Assembly: GCF_002366715.1 (NCBI RefSeq)
Contig: NZ_DFBS01000012.1
Span: 235,674 to 299,673 of the forward strand
Direction: 5' to 3'
DNA length: 64,000 nt
From: Halomonas sp. UBA3074
GTDB taxonomy: Bacteria; Pseudomonadota; Gammaproteobacteria; Pseudomonadales; Halomonadaceae
The notes under the pieces are model-generated. The model was not told the origin of the DNA. It was given only the letters and a program-made list of their open reading frames with translations, and did no database searches. Position numbers and translations under genes: made by a program. Shown here piece by piece: positions 52,924 to 61,380 of the stretch (position 1 is the first letter of the stretch; every line of letters begins with the position of its first letter).

Positions 52924-53397
52924 TTAGTGTAACCAGAACCATAGGTGCATGGTACTCCAGGCGTAAACCCCTGCCATCACATCATCGATCATAATCCCAA
53001 AACCACCTGCGACACGCCGGTCAGCCCAGCGTATCGGCCAGGGCTTGAAGACATCGAAGATACGAAACACCACAAAACCCCACAGCGCAGCCTCCCATGA
53101 AAAAGGCACCGCGGCCATGGTCAACCAATAACCGACGAACTCGTCCCAAACGATCCCAGAGTGGTCGTGTACGCCCAAGTCATGCGAGGTTTTATCACAA
53201 AGCCATACGCCGACAACAAAAGCAACAAAACAAATGCTTAGGTACCACCCCAGCGGCAGGTCCGCCATCATCCAGTAGAACGGAATCGCCGCCAGCGTAC
53301 CAAAGGTGCCGGGTGCCCACGGCACGGTGCCGCTCCCCAGGCCAAAGGCAAAAAAATGTGTTGGGCGACGCCAGACACTTTTCGGTGCACGATTCAT
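52924..53397 (-). CDS. pgpA: Phosphatidylglycerophosphatase A
   Basis: A 157-residue inner-membrane phosphatase completing phosphatidylglycerol synthesis. Family blocks are FFAFGLGSGTVPWAPGTFGT (about 15-34), DHSGIVWDEFVGYW (about 77-90) and RIFDVFKPWPIRWADRRVAG (about 112-131), with conserved acidic residues. The ATG overlaps the thiL stop by four bases, as expected for the nusB-thiL-pgpA block. Confidence 0.94.
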   Translation of the reverse strand: MNRAPKSVWRRPTHFFAFGLGSGTVPWAPGTFGTLAAIPFYWMMADLPLGWYLSICFVAFVVGVWLCDKTSHDLGVHDHSGIVWDEFVGYWLTMAAVPFSWEAALWGFVVFRIFDVFKPWPIRWADRRVAGGFGIMIDDVMAGVYAWSTMHLWFWLH

Positions 53398-54383
53398 GGC
53401 GTATCCCCACTAAAGTGCTGCCAACCGGCATAGCCGCTAAGGTCGCTCTGGTCAGAGGCACTAACGCCCAATGCCTCACGGCAGTGGCCAACCACCGTCA
53501 GCGTCAACCCCAATGGCGCCAGGCGCTGTTGGGCTTCTGCCAGACTGTCAGCGTTTAACGTCACCAGCAGTTCGTAGTCATCACCCCCGGAAAGCGCTGC
53601 CTTCAAGGCCATCTCTCGGCCTAACAGGCTTTCGAGAGCGTCCGCTAGCGGTAGCGCTTCCAGCGTCATAACGGCGCCCACTTGAGAGGCTTCGCGAAGG
53701 TGTGCCAGGTCAGCCATTAACCCATCGGAAATATCCATTGCCGCCGTGGCGAGCCCTCGCAGCGCTACCCCCGCCGCCAAGCGCGGTTCAGGCAGTAAAT
53801 AGCGACGTAGCAAAGGATGGGCAAGATCACGCTCACCTTTTTGCCAGAGCGCCAGCCCCCCTGCCCCACCACCTAATGCACCGGTGACCGCAATCAGGTC
53901 ACCGGGTTGAGCACCGCTTCGGGTAAGCGCTTCGCCCACAGGCACGTCGCCCATCACCGTCACGCCAATCGACAGCGCACCGGAAGTGACATCGCCACCT
54001 ACCAGCGTGGTGTCATGCTGCTGTCTGAGGGTGTGAAAGCCATGCGCATACTCGGCGAGCCATGCGTGGGCGGCCTCTTCATCAGCGAATTGGCGCTGGT
54101 CGAGCGTTAACGCCATCAGGCACCAACGGGAAGACGCCCCCATGGCGGCCAAATCGCTAAGCGCGACCGCCAAAGCGCGATGCCCCACCGCAAACGCCGG
54201 GGCGTCACCAGGAAAGTGCACATTGACGACCGAGGTATCAACGCTCACGGCCAGCTGTTGACCCGCGCGCGGCACCAATAGCGTGGCGTCGTCTCCACAT
54301 CCCAGTGTGACGCCATTTGACGCGGACGCCGCCTCCTGCGACGACACAAAGTAGCGTCGGATCAAATCAAATTCGGCAAGCAC
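53394..54383 (-). CDS. thiL: Thiamine-monophosphate kinase
   Basis: Makes thiamine diphosphate from thiamine monophosphate with ATP. A 329-residue PurM/AIR-synthase-like kinase with GCGDDATLL (about 28-36), VSVDTSVVNVHF, LVGGDVTSG and AMDISDGLMADLAHL. It starts at GTG 54383, five bases after AAGGGG. Downstream of nusB by about 36 bp and overlapping pgpA, the conserved order. Confidence 0.95.
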   Translation of the reverse strand: MLAEFDLIRRYFVSSQEAASASNGVTLGCGDDATLLVPRAGQQLAVSVDTSVVNVHFPGDAPAFAVGHRALAVALSDLAAMGASSRWCLMALTLDQRQFADEEAAHAWLAEYAHGFHTLRQQHDTTLVGGDVTSGALSIGVTVMGDVPVGEALTRSGAQPGDLIAVTGALGGGAGGLALWQKGERDLAHPLLRRYLLPEPRLAAGVALRGLATAAMDISDGLMADLAHLREASQVGAVMTLEALPLADALESLLGREMALKAALSGGDDYELLVTLNADSLAEAQQRLAPLGLTLTVVGHCREALGVSASDQSDLSGYAGWQHFSGDTP

Positions 54384-54419
54384 AAAGGCCCCTTAAACGC
54401 ATTGTCAAGACGCTCGCGT

Positions 54420-54914
54420 TCAGAGACGGCGAGCGCTGACCTCGGCACTACGCAGGCGAATCGCCAGCTTGTCTAAAATGCCGTTCACGTATTTATGGCC
54501 GTCGGTGGCGCCAAATGACTTAGCCAGCTCAACGCCTTCGTTAATCACTACACGATAGGGTACTTCCAAGCGCCGGGATAGCTCATAAGCACCCAAGCGA
54601 AGAATCGCCAGCTCGACGGCGTCGAGATCTTCCAAGCGCCGGTCTAGCAGCGGGGAGATTTCACGGTCGAGCTCTGCCTTGAAACGCACGGTGTTATGCA
54701 GCAAATCGTGAAACAGTGCCTTATCGGCGATCTCCATTACCTTGACCCAGTTTTCGTGATCTTCCAGGTCATCATCGGCGACCTGGCTGCGAAACTCGGC
54801 TTCGATGGTGGTAATGGATTTACCCGTCATGTGCCACTGATAAAGCCCTTGCACGGCAAGCTCACGAGCCGCATGGCGGCCCTGCTGAGCGGCAGAGGGT
54901 TTACGCTCGCTCAT
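54420..54914 (-). CDS. nusB: Transcription antitermination factor NusB
   Basis: A 164-residue helical protein that, with S10 (NusE), binds boxA of rRNA leaders. The block RHAARELAVQGLYQWHMTG near the start, with AILRLGAYELSRRLEVPYRV and VINEGVELAKSFGATDGHKY, covers the family core. The N-terminal 12 residues are a polar extension. The ATG overlaps the ribH stop (ATGA). Confidence 0.95.
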   Translation of the reverse strand: MSERKPSAAQQGRHAARELAVQGLYQWHMTGKSITTIEAEFRSQVADDDLEDHENWVKVMEIADKALFHDLLHNTVRFKAELDREISPLLDRRLEDLDAVELAILRLGAYELSRRLEVPYRVVINEGVELAKSFGATDGHKYVNGILDKLAIRLRSAEVSARRL

Positions 54915-55399
54915 TGAGAGTCTCCTAAGGGCAGCGCGCGCAGCAGTGATACCATTTCCATCGCCGCCATGGCCGCTTCAGTGCCTTTGTTGCCAGCTTT
55001 GGTGCCCGCGCGCTCAATCGCTTGTTCGATCGACTCAACGGTTAACACCCCGTTGGCGACCGGCGTATCGAACTCAAGCTGTAAGTGATTGATCGCCGTG
55101 TTGCAGCCACCCGCCACGTATTCAAAGTGGGGCGTGCCGCCGCGAATCACCGCGCCTAGCGCAATGACGGCATCTGGCTTCATCACTTTCAACACACGCT
55201 TGACCGCGAGCGGCAGTTCCCAGGCACCCGGCACGTGAACAATGTGGATATGCTCGGCATCGACGCCATGACGCGTCAGGCTGTCGACCGCCCCTTCCAC
55301 CAGGCTGTCCACCACGTGATGATTAAAGCGGCCGACCACGATGACATAATGCCCATCGACGTCAACAAAAGTACCTTCAACTTGAGAAAGGGAGTTCAT
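54911..55399 (-). CDS. ribH: 6,7-dimethyl-8-ribityllumazine synthase
   Basis: Condenses 5-amino-6-ribitylaminouracil with dihydroxybutanone phosphate to lumazine. A 162-residue subunit of the icosahedral or pentameric enzyme. It has VVGRFNHHVVDSLVEGA (about 20-36), VPGAWELPLAVKRV (about 55-68) and GAVIRGGTPHFEYV with the catalytic His near 88. The ATG at 55399 follows AGGAATAAATTG; a TTG one codon earlier also fits. Its ribosome-binding site is the last unit of a 14-bp tandem repeat running back to the end of ribB. Confidence 0.94.
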   Translation of the reverse strand: MNSLSQVEGTFVDVDGHYVIVVGRFNHHVVDSLVEGAVDSLTRHGVDAEHIHIVHVPGAWELPLAVKRVLKVMKPDAVIALGAVIRGGTPHFEYVAGGCNTAINHLQLEFDTPVANGVLTVESIEQAIERAGTKAGNKGTEAAMAAMEMVSLLRALPLGDSQ

Positions 55400-55470
55400 C
55401 AATTTATTCCTGCTAATTAGTCTTGCTGGATTGATTCTGCTGCATTCGTCCTGCTGAATCAGTCCTGCTG
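55400..55470 (-). repeat. Five-copy 14-bp tandem repeat carrying ribosome-binding-site-like units
   Basis: On the minus strand the units read CAGCAGGACTGATT, CAGCAGGACGAATG, CAGCAGAATCAATC, CAGCAAGACTAATT and AGCAGGAATAAATTG. The first overlaps the ribB stop codon (CAG GAC TGA) and the last provides the AGGA of ribH. The repeats seem to be diverged duplications of the ribB terminus. Confidence 0.75.
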
Positions 55471-56625
55471 AAAGGTTGGCTCATCCGCCGTGTCATTAGG
55501 TCCCAGACGCTCGACGACTTCGAGATCGAAGCCGGATAGCGCGGAAAACTTCCACGGTGAACTCAACAAGCGCATTTTGCCCACGCCTAAAAAGCGCAGT
55601 ATCTGTGACCCCGTGCCGATGGTTAAGTAATTGCCAGCGCCATCAGAGTCGCTGTTGCGCGGCTGGCGAACACGGTCCAAAAAGATATCCAGTTGATCCT
55701 TGAGATCCTGGTGGGGGCGCCCATCGTCAATCAACACAAACACCCCTGCGGTGGCATTGGCAATCTCTTCCAGCGCTCGGTGGGCATCCCAACGGCACTG
55801 CTCGCCCTTCATCAAGCCCATTACATCACGCAGCGTATCGGTGAGATGCACGCGAATCGTCGTCGGCACGTCAGGCGTAGGCTGCCCTTTGACGAGCGCC
55901 AAGTGATGAGCCCCCTGAATGCGATCACGGAACACATGCAGCGTCAGCTCACCATGAGACGTTGTCACCGTGGAGGCTTCAAGGTGATCGATGGTCTGCT
56001 CGTTGACGATGCGGTAATGAATCAAGTCCGCGATCGTGCCCATTTTAATTCCGTGCTCGTGGGCAAACGCTTCAAGCTCCGGGCGGCGCGCCATGCTACC
56101 GTCGTCATTCATGATTTCGCAGATCACGCCACTGGGGTCAAACCCCGCTAACGCCGCCAAATCGCATGCCGCTTCGGTGTGACCCGCACGACGCAGCACC
56201 CCACCCGGCTCAGCCATCAGCGGGAAAATATGCCCCGGCTGAACGATATCCGAAGGCTTGGCATTGGCCGCCACGGCCGCTTGCACCGTGCGTGCGCGAT
56301 CGGCAGCAGAAATGCCGGTAGTAACGCCTTCGGTCGCTTCGATCGAAAGCGTAAATTTAGTGCCAAAGCCGGAGCCGTTATCACGCACCATCAGCGGCAA
56401 ATTAAGCTGCTCGCAGCGGGCACGGGTCATGGGCATGCAGATAAGGCCACGGGCAAAACGAGCCATGAAGTTGATATGCTCAGCCTGCACTTTTTCGGCA
56501 GCCATGATGATATCACCTTCGTTTTCGCGATCCTCATCGTCCATGAGAATCACCATTTTGCCCTGGCGAATATCATCTACCAGCTCGGCGATGGGGGCTA
56601 AGCCTCTAGAGGAGGAGTGCGCCAT
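55459..56625 (-). CDS. ribB: 3,4-dihydroxy-2-butanone-4-phosphate synthase with degenerate GTP cyclohydrolase II-like domain
   Basis: The N-terminal domain (about 1-205) is a complete RibB. It has MDDEDRENEGDIIMAAE (about 28-44), the SGFGTKFTLSIEATEGVTTG block and HTEAACDLAALAG. The C-terminal domain (about 206-388) has the RibA fold length. It lacks the zinc cysteine cluster and the H-R-Q-EGRNIG catalytic stretch; the equivalent region reads CRWDAHRALEEIANATAGVF. GTP cyclohydrolase II activity is therefore unlikely, as for the RibBA-like proteins of pseudomonads, and an independent ribA is expected elsewhere. I chose the ATG at 56625, nine bases after GGAG, over a longer frame. Confidence 0.9.
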   Translation of the reverse strand: MAHSSSRGLAPIAELVDDIRQGKMVILMDDEDRENEGDIIMAAEKVQAEHINFMARFARGLICMPMTRARCEQLNLPLMVRDNGSGFGTKFTLSIEATEGVTTGISAADRARTVQAAVAANAKPSDIVQPGHIFPLMAEPGGVLRRAGHTEAACDLAALAGFDPSGVICEIMNDDGSMARRPELEAFAHEHGIKMGTIADLIHYRIVNEQTIDHLEASTVTTSHGELTLHVFRDRIQGAHHLALVKGQPTPDVPTTIRVHLTDTLRDVMGLMKGEQCRWDAHRALEEIANATAGVFVLIDDGRPHQDLKDQLDIFLDRVRQPRNSDSDGAGNYLTIGTGSQILRFLGVGKMRLLSSPWKFSALSGFDLEVVERLGPNDTADEPTFQQD

Positions 56626-56733
56626 GGAATCTCCAAAAGTTGTCGCGTAACGTTGCCGCAAAAAAATGGTTGCGCCAGCTTGTAACGAAAAGTCGTCACC
56701 CAAAAAGTGTCACGTCAGCGGCGAATTCGCGCG

Positions 56734-57900
56734 TCAGGGTACCCTGGTATCGCTAGTTGCGCTAGTCGGCTGAGGGGACGCAATAATACGCCAATCGCGA
56801 CCCACCGCTCGCATATCATGAATGGTTAAACGCCGCTGGTCGGCCATGCGGGAGAGCCCTGGCAGTGCAAAAAGCGGCCTGGCTTCGCCCCCCAACAAGG
56901 TGGGCGCGACAAACAACTGCAGCTCGTCCACGAGCGCTGCATCCAACATCGCGCCCGCCAGAGTCGCTCCGGTTTCCACCAGCAGTTCATTCACCTGTTC
57001 GTTGTCGGCTAGCCAGCGCAACATTAAGGCCAAATCAATGCGCCCATCATGTCCGGCAGGCAGCACATGCACCTCAGCGCCCGCCTCGGTCAACCGCGCC
57101 CGCTTTTCATCTGAGTGGGCGGGCGTGGTCATCACTAACGTACGACCCGGCTCACGCAAACAGGCGGCCGCCAAGGGTAAACGCAGCCGCGTATCCAAAA
57201 TCACCCGCAGCGGTTGGCGCTGAAGGACGTCTTCGGTATTGGCCAGCTGTAACTGTTCTGAGCGCAGGGTTAACCGCGAATCGTCCATGATGATCGATTC
57301 GACGCCGCTTAATATCGCACTTGAGCGCGCCCGTAGCCGCTGCACCTGAGTACGCGCTTCGGGCCCGGTAATCCACTGCGACTCCCCTGAGCCCATGGCG
57401 GTTCGGCCATCCAGGCTCATCGCCATCTTCAGGCGCACAAATGGCCGTTGAAGAGTCATACGCGCGATAAATCCAGGATTCAGCGCCCGCGCTTCACTCT
57501 CAAGCAGCCCTACCGCCACCTTAATACCGGCGTCTTCCAACAGCCGGATACCTTGGCCGCTGACCTGAGGATTGGGGTCCTGCATCGCGATAACAACCCG
57601 CGATACCTTGGCCTCCTTGAGCGCCACCGCACAGGGGCCGGTTCGCCCGGTATGAGAGCAGGGCTCAAGCGTGACATACGCGGTCGCGCCCTGGGCCCGC
57701 TCGCCAGCCGCTGCGAGCGCATGGATTTCTGCATGTGGCTCGCCGGCACGCACATGAAAGCCTTCCCCGACGACCTGCTCGTCACGCACGATCACACAGC
57801 CCACCCGTGGATTCGGGTCGGTGGTGTACAGCCCTTTTTGTGCCAGCTTGAGCGCCCGCGCCATATAGCGGTGATCGTCTTGGCTAAACAGCGCACTCAT
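56734..57900 (-). CDS. ribD: Bifunctional riboflavin deaminase/reductase RibD
   Basis: A 388-residue enzyme for two consecutive steps of riboflavin synthesis. The N-terminal deaminase has zinc ligands in HAEIHAL and TLEPCSHTGRTGPCAVAL (about 51-92). The C-terminal reductase begins at about 147 (RPFVRLKMAMSLDGRTAMGS) and uses NADPH. The ATG overlaps the nrdR stop by four bases. A 108-bp gap to ribB holds no FMN riboswitch and no riboflavin synthase gene, which often sits here in related bacteria. Confidence 0.95.
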   Translation of the reverse strand: MSALFSQDDHRYMARALKLAQKGLYTTDPNPRVGCVIVRDEQVVGEGFHVRAGEPHAEIHALAAAGERAQGATAYVTLEPCSHTGRTGPCAVALKEAKVSRVVIAMQDPNPQVSGQGIRLLEDAGIKVAVGLLESEARALNPGFIARMTLQRPFVRLKMAMSLDGRTAMGSGESQWITGPEARTQVQRLRARSSAILSGVESIIMDDSRLTLRSEQLQLANTEDVLQRQPLRVILDTRLRLPLAAACLREPGRTLVMTTPAHSDEKRARLTEAGAEVHVLPAGHDGRIDLALMLRWLADNEQVNELLVETGATLAGAMLDAALVDELQLFVAPTLLGGEARPLFALPGLSRMADQRRLTIHDMRAVGRDWRIIASPQPTSATSDTRVP

Positions 57901-58358
57901 TTTGACGGCTCTTGAGAAAGACGATCGATCTCAGCGCGGAACTCGTCCAAATCCTGAAACTTGCGATACACCGATGCAAAGCGGATATAAGCCACGTGAT
58001 CGAGGGTTTTGAGCGCCTGCATCACCGATTCACCAATATCGCGAGCGTTGATCTCACGATCACCGCGCGCGCGAAGGGTTTGACGTATGCGCTCCACGGC
58101 GGCTTCAATGGACTCAGCGCTTACCGGGCGCTTTTCAAGCGCACGCAGCATGCCCGCCCGTAACTTGGCTTCATTAAAGCTCTCGCGCGAACCGTCTGAT
58201 TTCACTACCCGAGGCATCACGAGTTCAGCGGTCTCGTAGGTGGTAAAGCGCTCTTGGCAGCTCGCGCACTGGCGGCGACGGCGCACCTGGTCGCCATCGG
58301 CCACCAGCCGTGAATCGGTCACTCGAGTATCGTTTGCACCACAAAAAGGGCAATGCAT
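57897..58358 (-). CDS. nrdR: Transcriptional repressor NrdR
   Basis: A 153-residue ATP/dATP-sensing repressor of ribonucleotide reductase genes. The zinc ribbon is MHCPFCGAND with the second pair in RRQCASCQERFTTYE (about 28-42). The ATP-cone follows (VMPRVVKSDGSRESFNEAKL). I chose the ATG at 58358, with AGG nine bases upstream, instead of a TTG three codons earlier. It heads the ribD operon, as in most gammaproteobacteria. Confidence 0.95.
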   Translation of the reverse strand: MHCPFCGANDTRVTDSRLVADGDQVRRRRQCASCQERFTTYETAELVMPRVVKSDGSRESFNEAKLRAGMLRALEKRPVSAESIEAAVERIRQTLRARGDREINARDIGESVMQALKTLDHVAYIRFASVYRKFQDLDEFRAEIDRLSQEPSK

Positions 58359-58439
58359 GGCGGTCAACCTGTTGTCAGCTCGTGTCGACTACTCCACGAG
58401 TTAGCGTGTTATAACCTGTCTATGTGTGTGCTATTAGTA

Positions 58440-58493
58440 GCGTTTAAACGAGTAATAGCTGCCTGAAACGAAGGCTTCTTAGCGTTTAAACGC
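58440..58493 (+). promoter_or_regulatory. Pair of CGTTTAAACG palindromes 42 bp apart upstream of the GH13 gene
   Basis: The 13-base string TAGCGTTTAAACG occurs twice. Its palindromic core CGTTTAAACG lies at 58441-58450 and 58483-58492, 42 bp apart, which is four helical turns. Both lie within 130 bp of the phosphorylase start and in the divergent nrdR upstream region. A dimeric repressor that bridges two sites is a reasonable guess. No regulator gene is adjacent. Confidence 0.6.
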
Positions 58494-58569
58494 GGTATCA
58501 ACTTCATATTGTAACGATTTGGCACACAAGCTGCAGCGTTTGTCGCAGATTGTTTATCAGGAGCCACCC

Positions 58570-60336
58570 ATGTCACCATTTGAGCAGACCATAAACGGCT
58601 ACCTCACTCACCTGTATGGGCCGCGTGCAGGCGAAGTACAGCGCCGCTTGAATCAGCATCTTGAGCACTTTCTGTCGCTTGCCCCCTTTTCGTCCGTCCC
58701 CGGTGATGCCCTGGCTAAAAACGCACCGTCTTGGAGCGAAAAAGACCAATGGGTCATTAGCTACGGTGATTCCATTATAGAAGAGGGCGTGCCGCCGCTG
58801 GCAGTGCTCAGCGACTTCCTTCAAGCACGCCTGGGTGACCGCATTAGTGGTGTACATGTGCTGCCCTTCTTCCCCTGGAGCAGCGACGACGGCTTCTCGG
58901 TGATCCATTACCGTGAAGTGAATAGCGAGCTGGGCGACTGGTCGCATATCCGCGAACTCGCTAGCCACTATGATTTAATGGCCGACCTGGTGCTCAATCA
59001 CGTCTCGCGAGAATCGCTGTGGTTCGTCGACTACCTGAGCGGCAGCCTGCCAGGCCGCGATTATTTTATCGAAGTCGACCCCGACACCGATGTTTCCCAG
59101 GTCGTTCGCCCCCGCAGCAGCCCGCTGCTGGTGCCCGTTTCCACCCGGCGTGGCACCCGTTACCTGTGGGCAACCTTCTCCGAAGACCAGCTCGACCTAA
59201 ACTTTGAAAACCCTGATGTGTTGCTCGATTTTGTCGGCATTCTGCTGTTCTACCTGGAGCAAGGCACGCGGATCATCCGTTTGGACGCAGTGGCTTTCCT
59301 ATGGAAACGACTCGGTACGTCATGCATTCATCTACCGGAAACGCATACCGTCGTGCGCTTGCTGCGCGCGATTATCGATCATGTTGCCCCCGGCACGCTG
59401 CTGATCACCGAAACCAACGTGCCCCATCAAGAAAATATCAGCTACTTCGGGCTTGAAAGACTTCCCGAAGGCCCGCCTGATGAAGCGCATATGGTGTATC
59501 AATTTGCCCTACCGCCCCTGCTGTTACATACCCTAACCCGTGGCGAAGCCAGCACTATGCAAACCTGGCTGGCTAGCTTGCCTGTGTTGCCCGACCACTG
59601 CACATACCTGAACTTCACTGCCAGCCATGACGGCATTGGCGTACGCCCCCTGGAAGGCTTGCTGCCCGACCACGAACGGGACGCACTGTTAGAGCTGATG
59701 CATAAATTTGGCGGTTTTGTCAGCATGCGCAGCAACCCAGACGGCAGCGACACGCCCTACGAAATCAATATCACCTGGTTCGAAGCCATGCGCGGCACGC
59801 GGCGAGGGCCTGACCCTTGGCAAATCGCCCGCTTTTTGTGCAGCCAGGCGATTATGCTCAGCCTGCAAGGCATCCCAGCGCTCTATATTCATACGCTCAC
59901 CGGCACGCTCAACGATGTTGAGGGTGTTGAGCGCAGTGGGCGGCTGCGCTCGATCAACCGGCGGCGCTGGCAGCGTCATGAATTAGAGCTGCTGCTGGAC
60001 AGCCCCTCTACGCCGACACACGACGTGTTTAACGCCTTGAACAAGCTACTCGACCAGCGCCGTCAAGAGCCCTGTTTCCATCCGACAGCAGCCCAGCGGG
60101 TATTGGCATCACCGCCGGAACTGCTCGCGGTGGAACGCGGCCCGCTTCACGATGGGCGCCGCCTGCTGGCGGTGTATAATGTCACCGATCAGCCGCTTCC
60201 TTTGACGGGGGTGGGTGAAGCCGTCACCGAAGCGCTGAGCCAGCACGCCTGGCAGGCGCTCGATTCAGATAATCCCTGGTCTGCTGAAGGGGCGCTGCCA
60301 CCTTATGCAGTACGCTGGTTGGTGGCCACCGACTAG
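58570..60336 (+). CDS. GH13_18 sugar phosphorylase (sucrose/glucosylglycerate phosphorylase family)
   Basis: A glycoside phosphorylase of 588 residues in the sucrose phosphorylase subfamily GH13_18. Visible are the VHVLPFFPWSSDDGFSV beta-strand block, RLDAVAFLWK carrying the nucleophile aspartate, and ITETNVPHQENISYFG with the acid/base glutamate. The third acidic site is in TASHDGIGVRPLEG. The length exceeds the roughly 500 residues of bifidobacterial sucrose phosphorylase and is closer to glucosylglycerate and glucosylglycerol phosphorylases from halotolerant bacteria. In a halophile this would recover glucose-1-phosphate from a compatible solute. The ATG at 58570 follows CAGGAG; a frame starting at 58519 lacks such a site. 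Confidence 0.86.
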   Translation: MSPFEQTINGYLTHLYGPRAGEVQRRLNQHLEHFLSLAPFSSVPGDALAKNAPSWSEKDQWVISYGDSIIEEGVPPLAVLSDFLQARLGDRISGVHVLPFFPWSSDDGFSVIHYREVNSELGDWSHIRELASHYDLMADLVLNHVSRESLWFVDYLSGSLPGRDYFIEVDPDTDVSQVVRPRSSPLLVPVSTRRGTRYLWATFSEDQLDLNFENPDVLLDFVGILLFYLEQGTRIIRLDAVAFLWKRLGTSCIHLPETHTVVRLLRAIIDHVAPGTLLITETNVPHQENISYFGLERLPEGPPDEAHMVYQFALPPLLLHTLTRGEASTMQTWLASLPVLPDHCTYLNFTASHDGIGVRPLEGLLPDHERDALLELMHKFGGFVSMRSNPDGSDTPYEINITWFEAMRGTRRGPDPWQIARFLCSQAIMLSLQGIPALYIHTLTGTLNDVEGVERSGRLRSINRRRWQRHELELLLDSPSTPTHDVFNALNKLLDQRRQEPCFHPTAAQRVLASPPELLAVERGPLHDGRRLLAVYNVTDQPLPLTGVGEAVTEALSQHAWQALDSDNPWSAEGALPPYAVRWLVATD

Positions 60337-60416
60337 CTTCTTTTTTCATACAGCTATTTTTTCTCAGTTTTTTATTCAACCCTTTATTCAGCTCTTTTAT
60401 TAAATAAGGCACCTGC

Positions 60417-61199
60417 ATGCAATTGAAATGGTCATTCGTCATCAGCGGACTTTTACTACTCACTGTGACTGGCAATACCTCGGCGAACGACACCGACAAG
60501 CTTCCCGCCCCTGTTCAAGCGCTGGCCGACCAGGGCGTGGAAATACATGGCGCGTTTGACGCCCCCGGGGGTTTACGCGGCTACGGCGCCAGCGTTCAGG
60601 GCCAGGACATGGCGATTTACCTAACCCCGGATGGCGAGCACGCGTTGGTGGGAACACTGATGGACAGCGAGGGTAACGACCTCACCGAAGCCCAATTGGA
60701 CGAGCACGTCCGCGCGCCGCTAGAAGCCCAAACTTGGCAGTTGCTCAGCGAAAGCCACTGGATTCAGGATGGCGATGTCGATGCGCCTCGCGTCATTTAT
60801 ACGTTCACGGACGCCAACTGCCCCTACTGCCGCCAGTTTTGGCAAGAGGTTCGCCCCTGGGTAGAAGCAGGCAAGGTACAGTTGCGCCATATCATGGTGG
60901 GAATCTTAGCGCCCGACAGCCCTGCCAAAGCGGCAAACCTGCTCGCTTCAGATGACCCTGCGGCCACCCTGCACGCCCATGAAAGCGGCAAGCAAACCGT
61001 CGACGCCAGCGCCCAGTCCAGAGAGTTCGAAGAGCAAGTGTATGCCAATAACCAGCTGTTTGAAGAACTAGGCCTTTACGCCACCCCTACCAGCGCCTTC
61101 CAGCGCACCACTGAAGACGGCACGGTTCGCATTGATCGCGTCCAAGGCCTACCCAGCGATGAGCAACTGATCGAAATGATGGGCGGCGAAGCGCCATAG
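60417..61199 (+). CDS. dsbG: Thiol:disulfide interchange protein DsbG
   Basis: A 260-residue periplasmic disulfide isomerase/reductase with an N-terminal signal peptide of about 23 residues ending TSA-ND. The thioredoxin fold has the active site FTDANCPYCRQFWQEVRPWV (CPYC about 140-143), and the DsbG-like context KVQLRHIMVGILAPDSPAKA and LLASDDPAATL. The cis-proline region is ATPTSAFQ. It probably keeps single cysteines of periplasmic proteins reduced. It follows the phosphorylase gene by 80 bp of AT-rich sequence with no clear terminator. Confidence 0.92.
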   Translation: MQLKWSFVISGLLLLTVTGNTSANDTDKLPAPVQALADQGVEIHGAFDAPGGLRGYGASVQGQDMAIYLTPDGEHALVGTLMDSEGNDLTEAQLDEHVRAPLEAQTWQLLSESHWIQDGDVDAPRVIYTFTDANCPYCRQFWQEVRPWVEAGKVQLRHIMVGILAPDSPAKAANLLASDDPAATLHAHESGKQTVDASAQSREFEEQVYANNQLFEELGLYATPTSAFQRTTEDGTVRIDRVQGLPSDEQLIEMMGGEAP

Positions 61200-61218
61200 G
61201 CTTAGCTGCCTACACCAA

Positions 61219-61293
61219 CTGAGGCTGCTGCGTCGCTGCGCGACACACAACGACAAGTGAAACTCGCTACGAGCCACGCGAAGCAACCCCGGC
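61219..61293. repeat. Degenerate palindromic intergenic repeat
   Basis: GAGGCTGCTGCGTCGCTGCG and the following bases through GACAAGTG, then ACTCGCTACGAGCCACGCGA followed by AGCAACC, align by eye with the two arms of the family seen at 13.9 and 33.5 kb, with many substitutions. It appears to be an old, decayed copy between dsbG and the HigB-like gene. Confidence 0.55.
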
Positions 61294-61380
61294 TTATTTG
61301 GACCGCAAAATCATCGACCCTTTGTATCAGAAAGAGTACCATGTACACGTAACAGTGCTCTGAAATAGGATCTCCCTAAC

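Noticed and set aside
56626..56733. FMN riboswitch upstream of ribB
   Set aside because: The gap is only 108 bp and shows none of the conserved RFN-element helices or the AGGGAU-type boxes.
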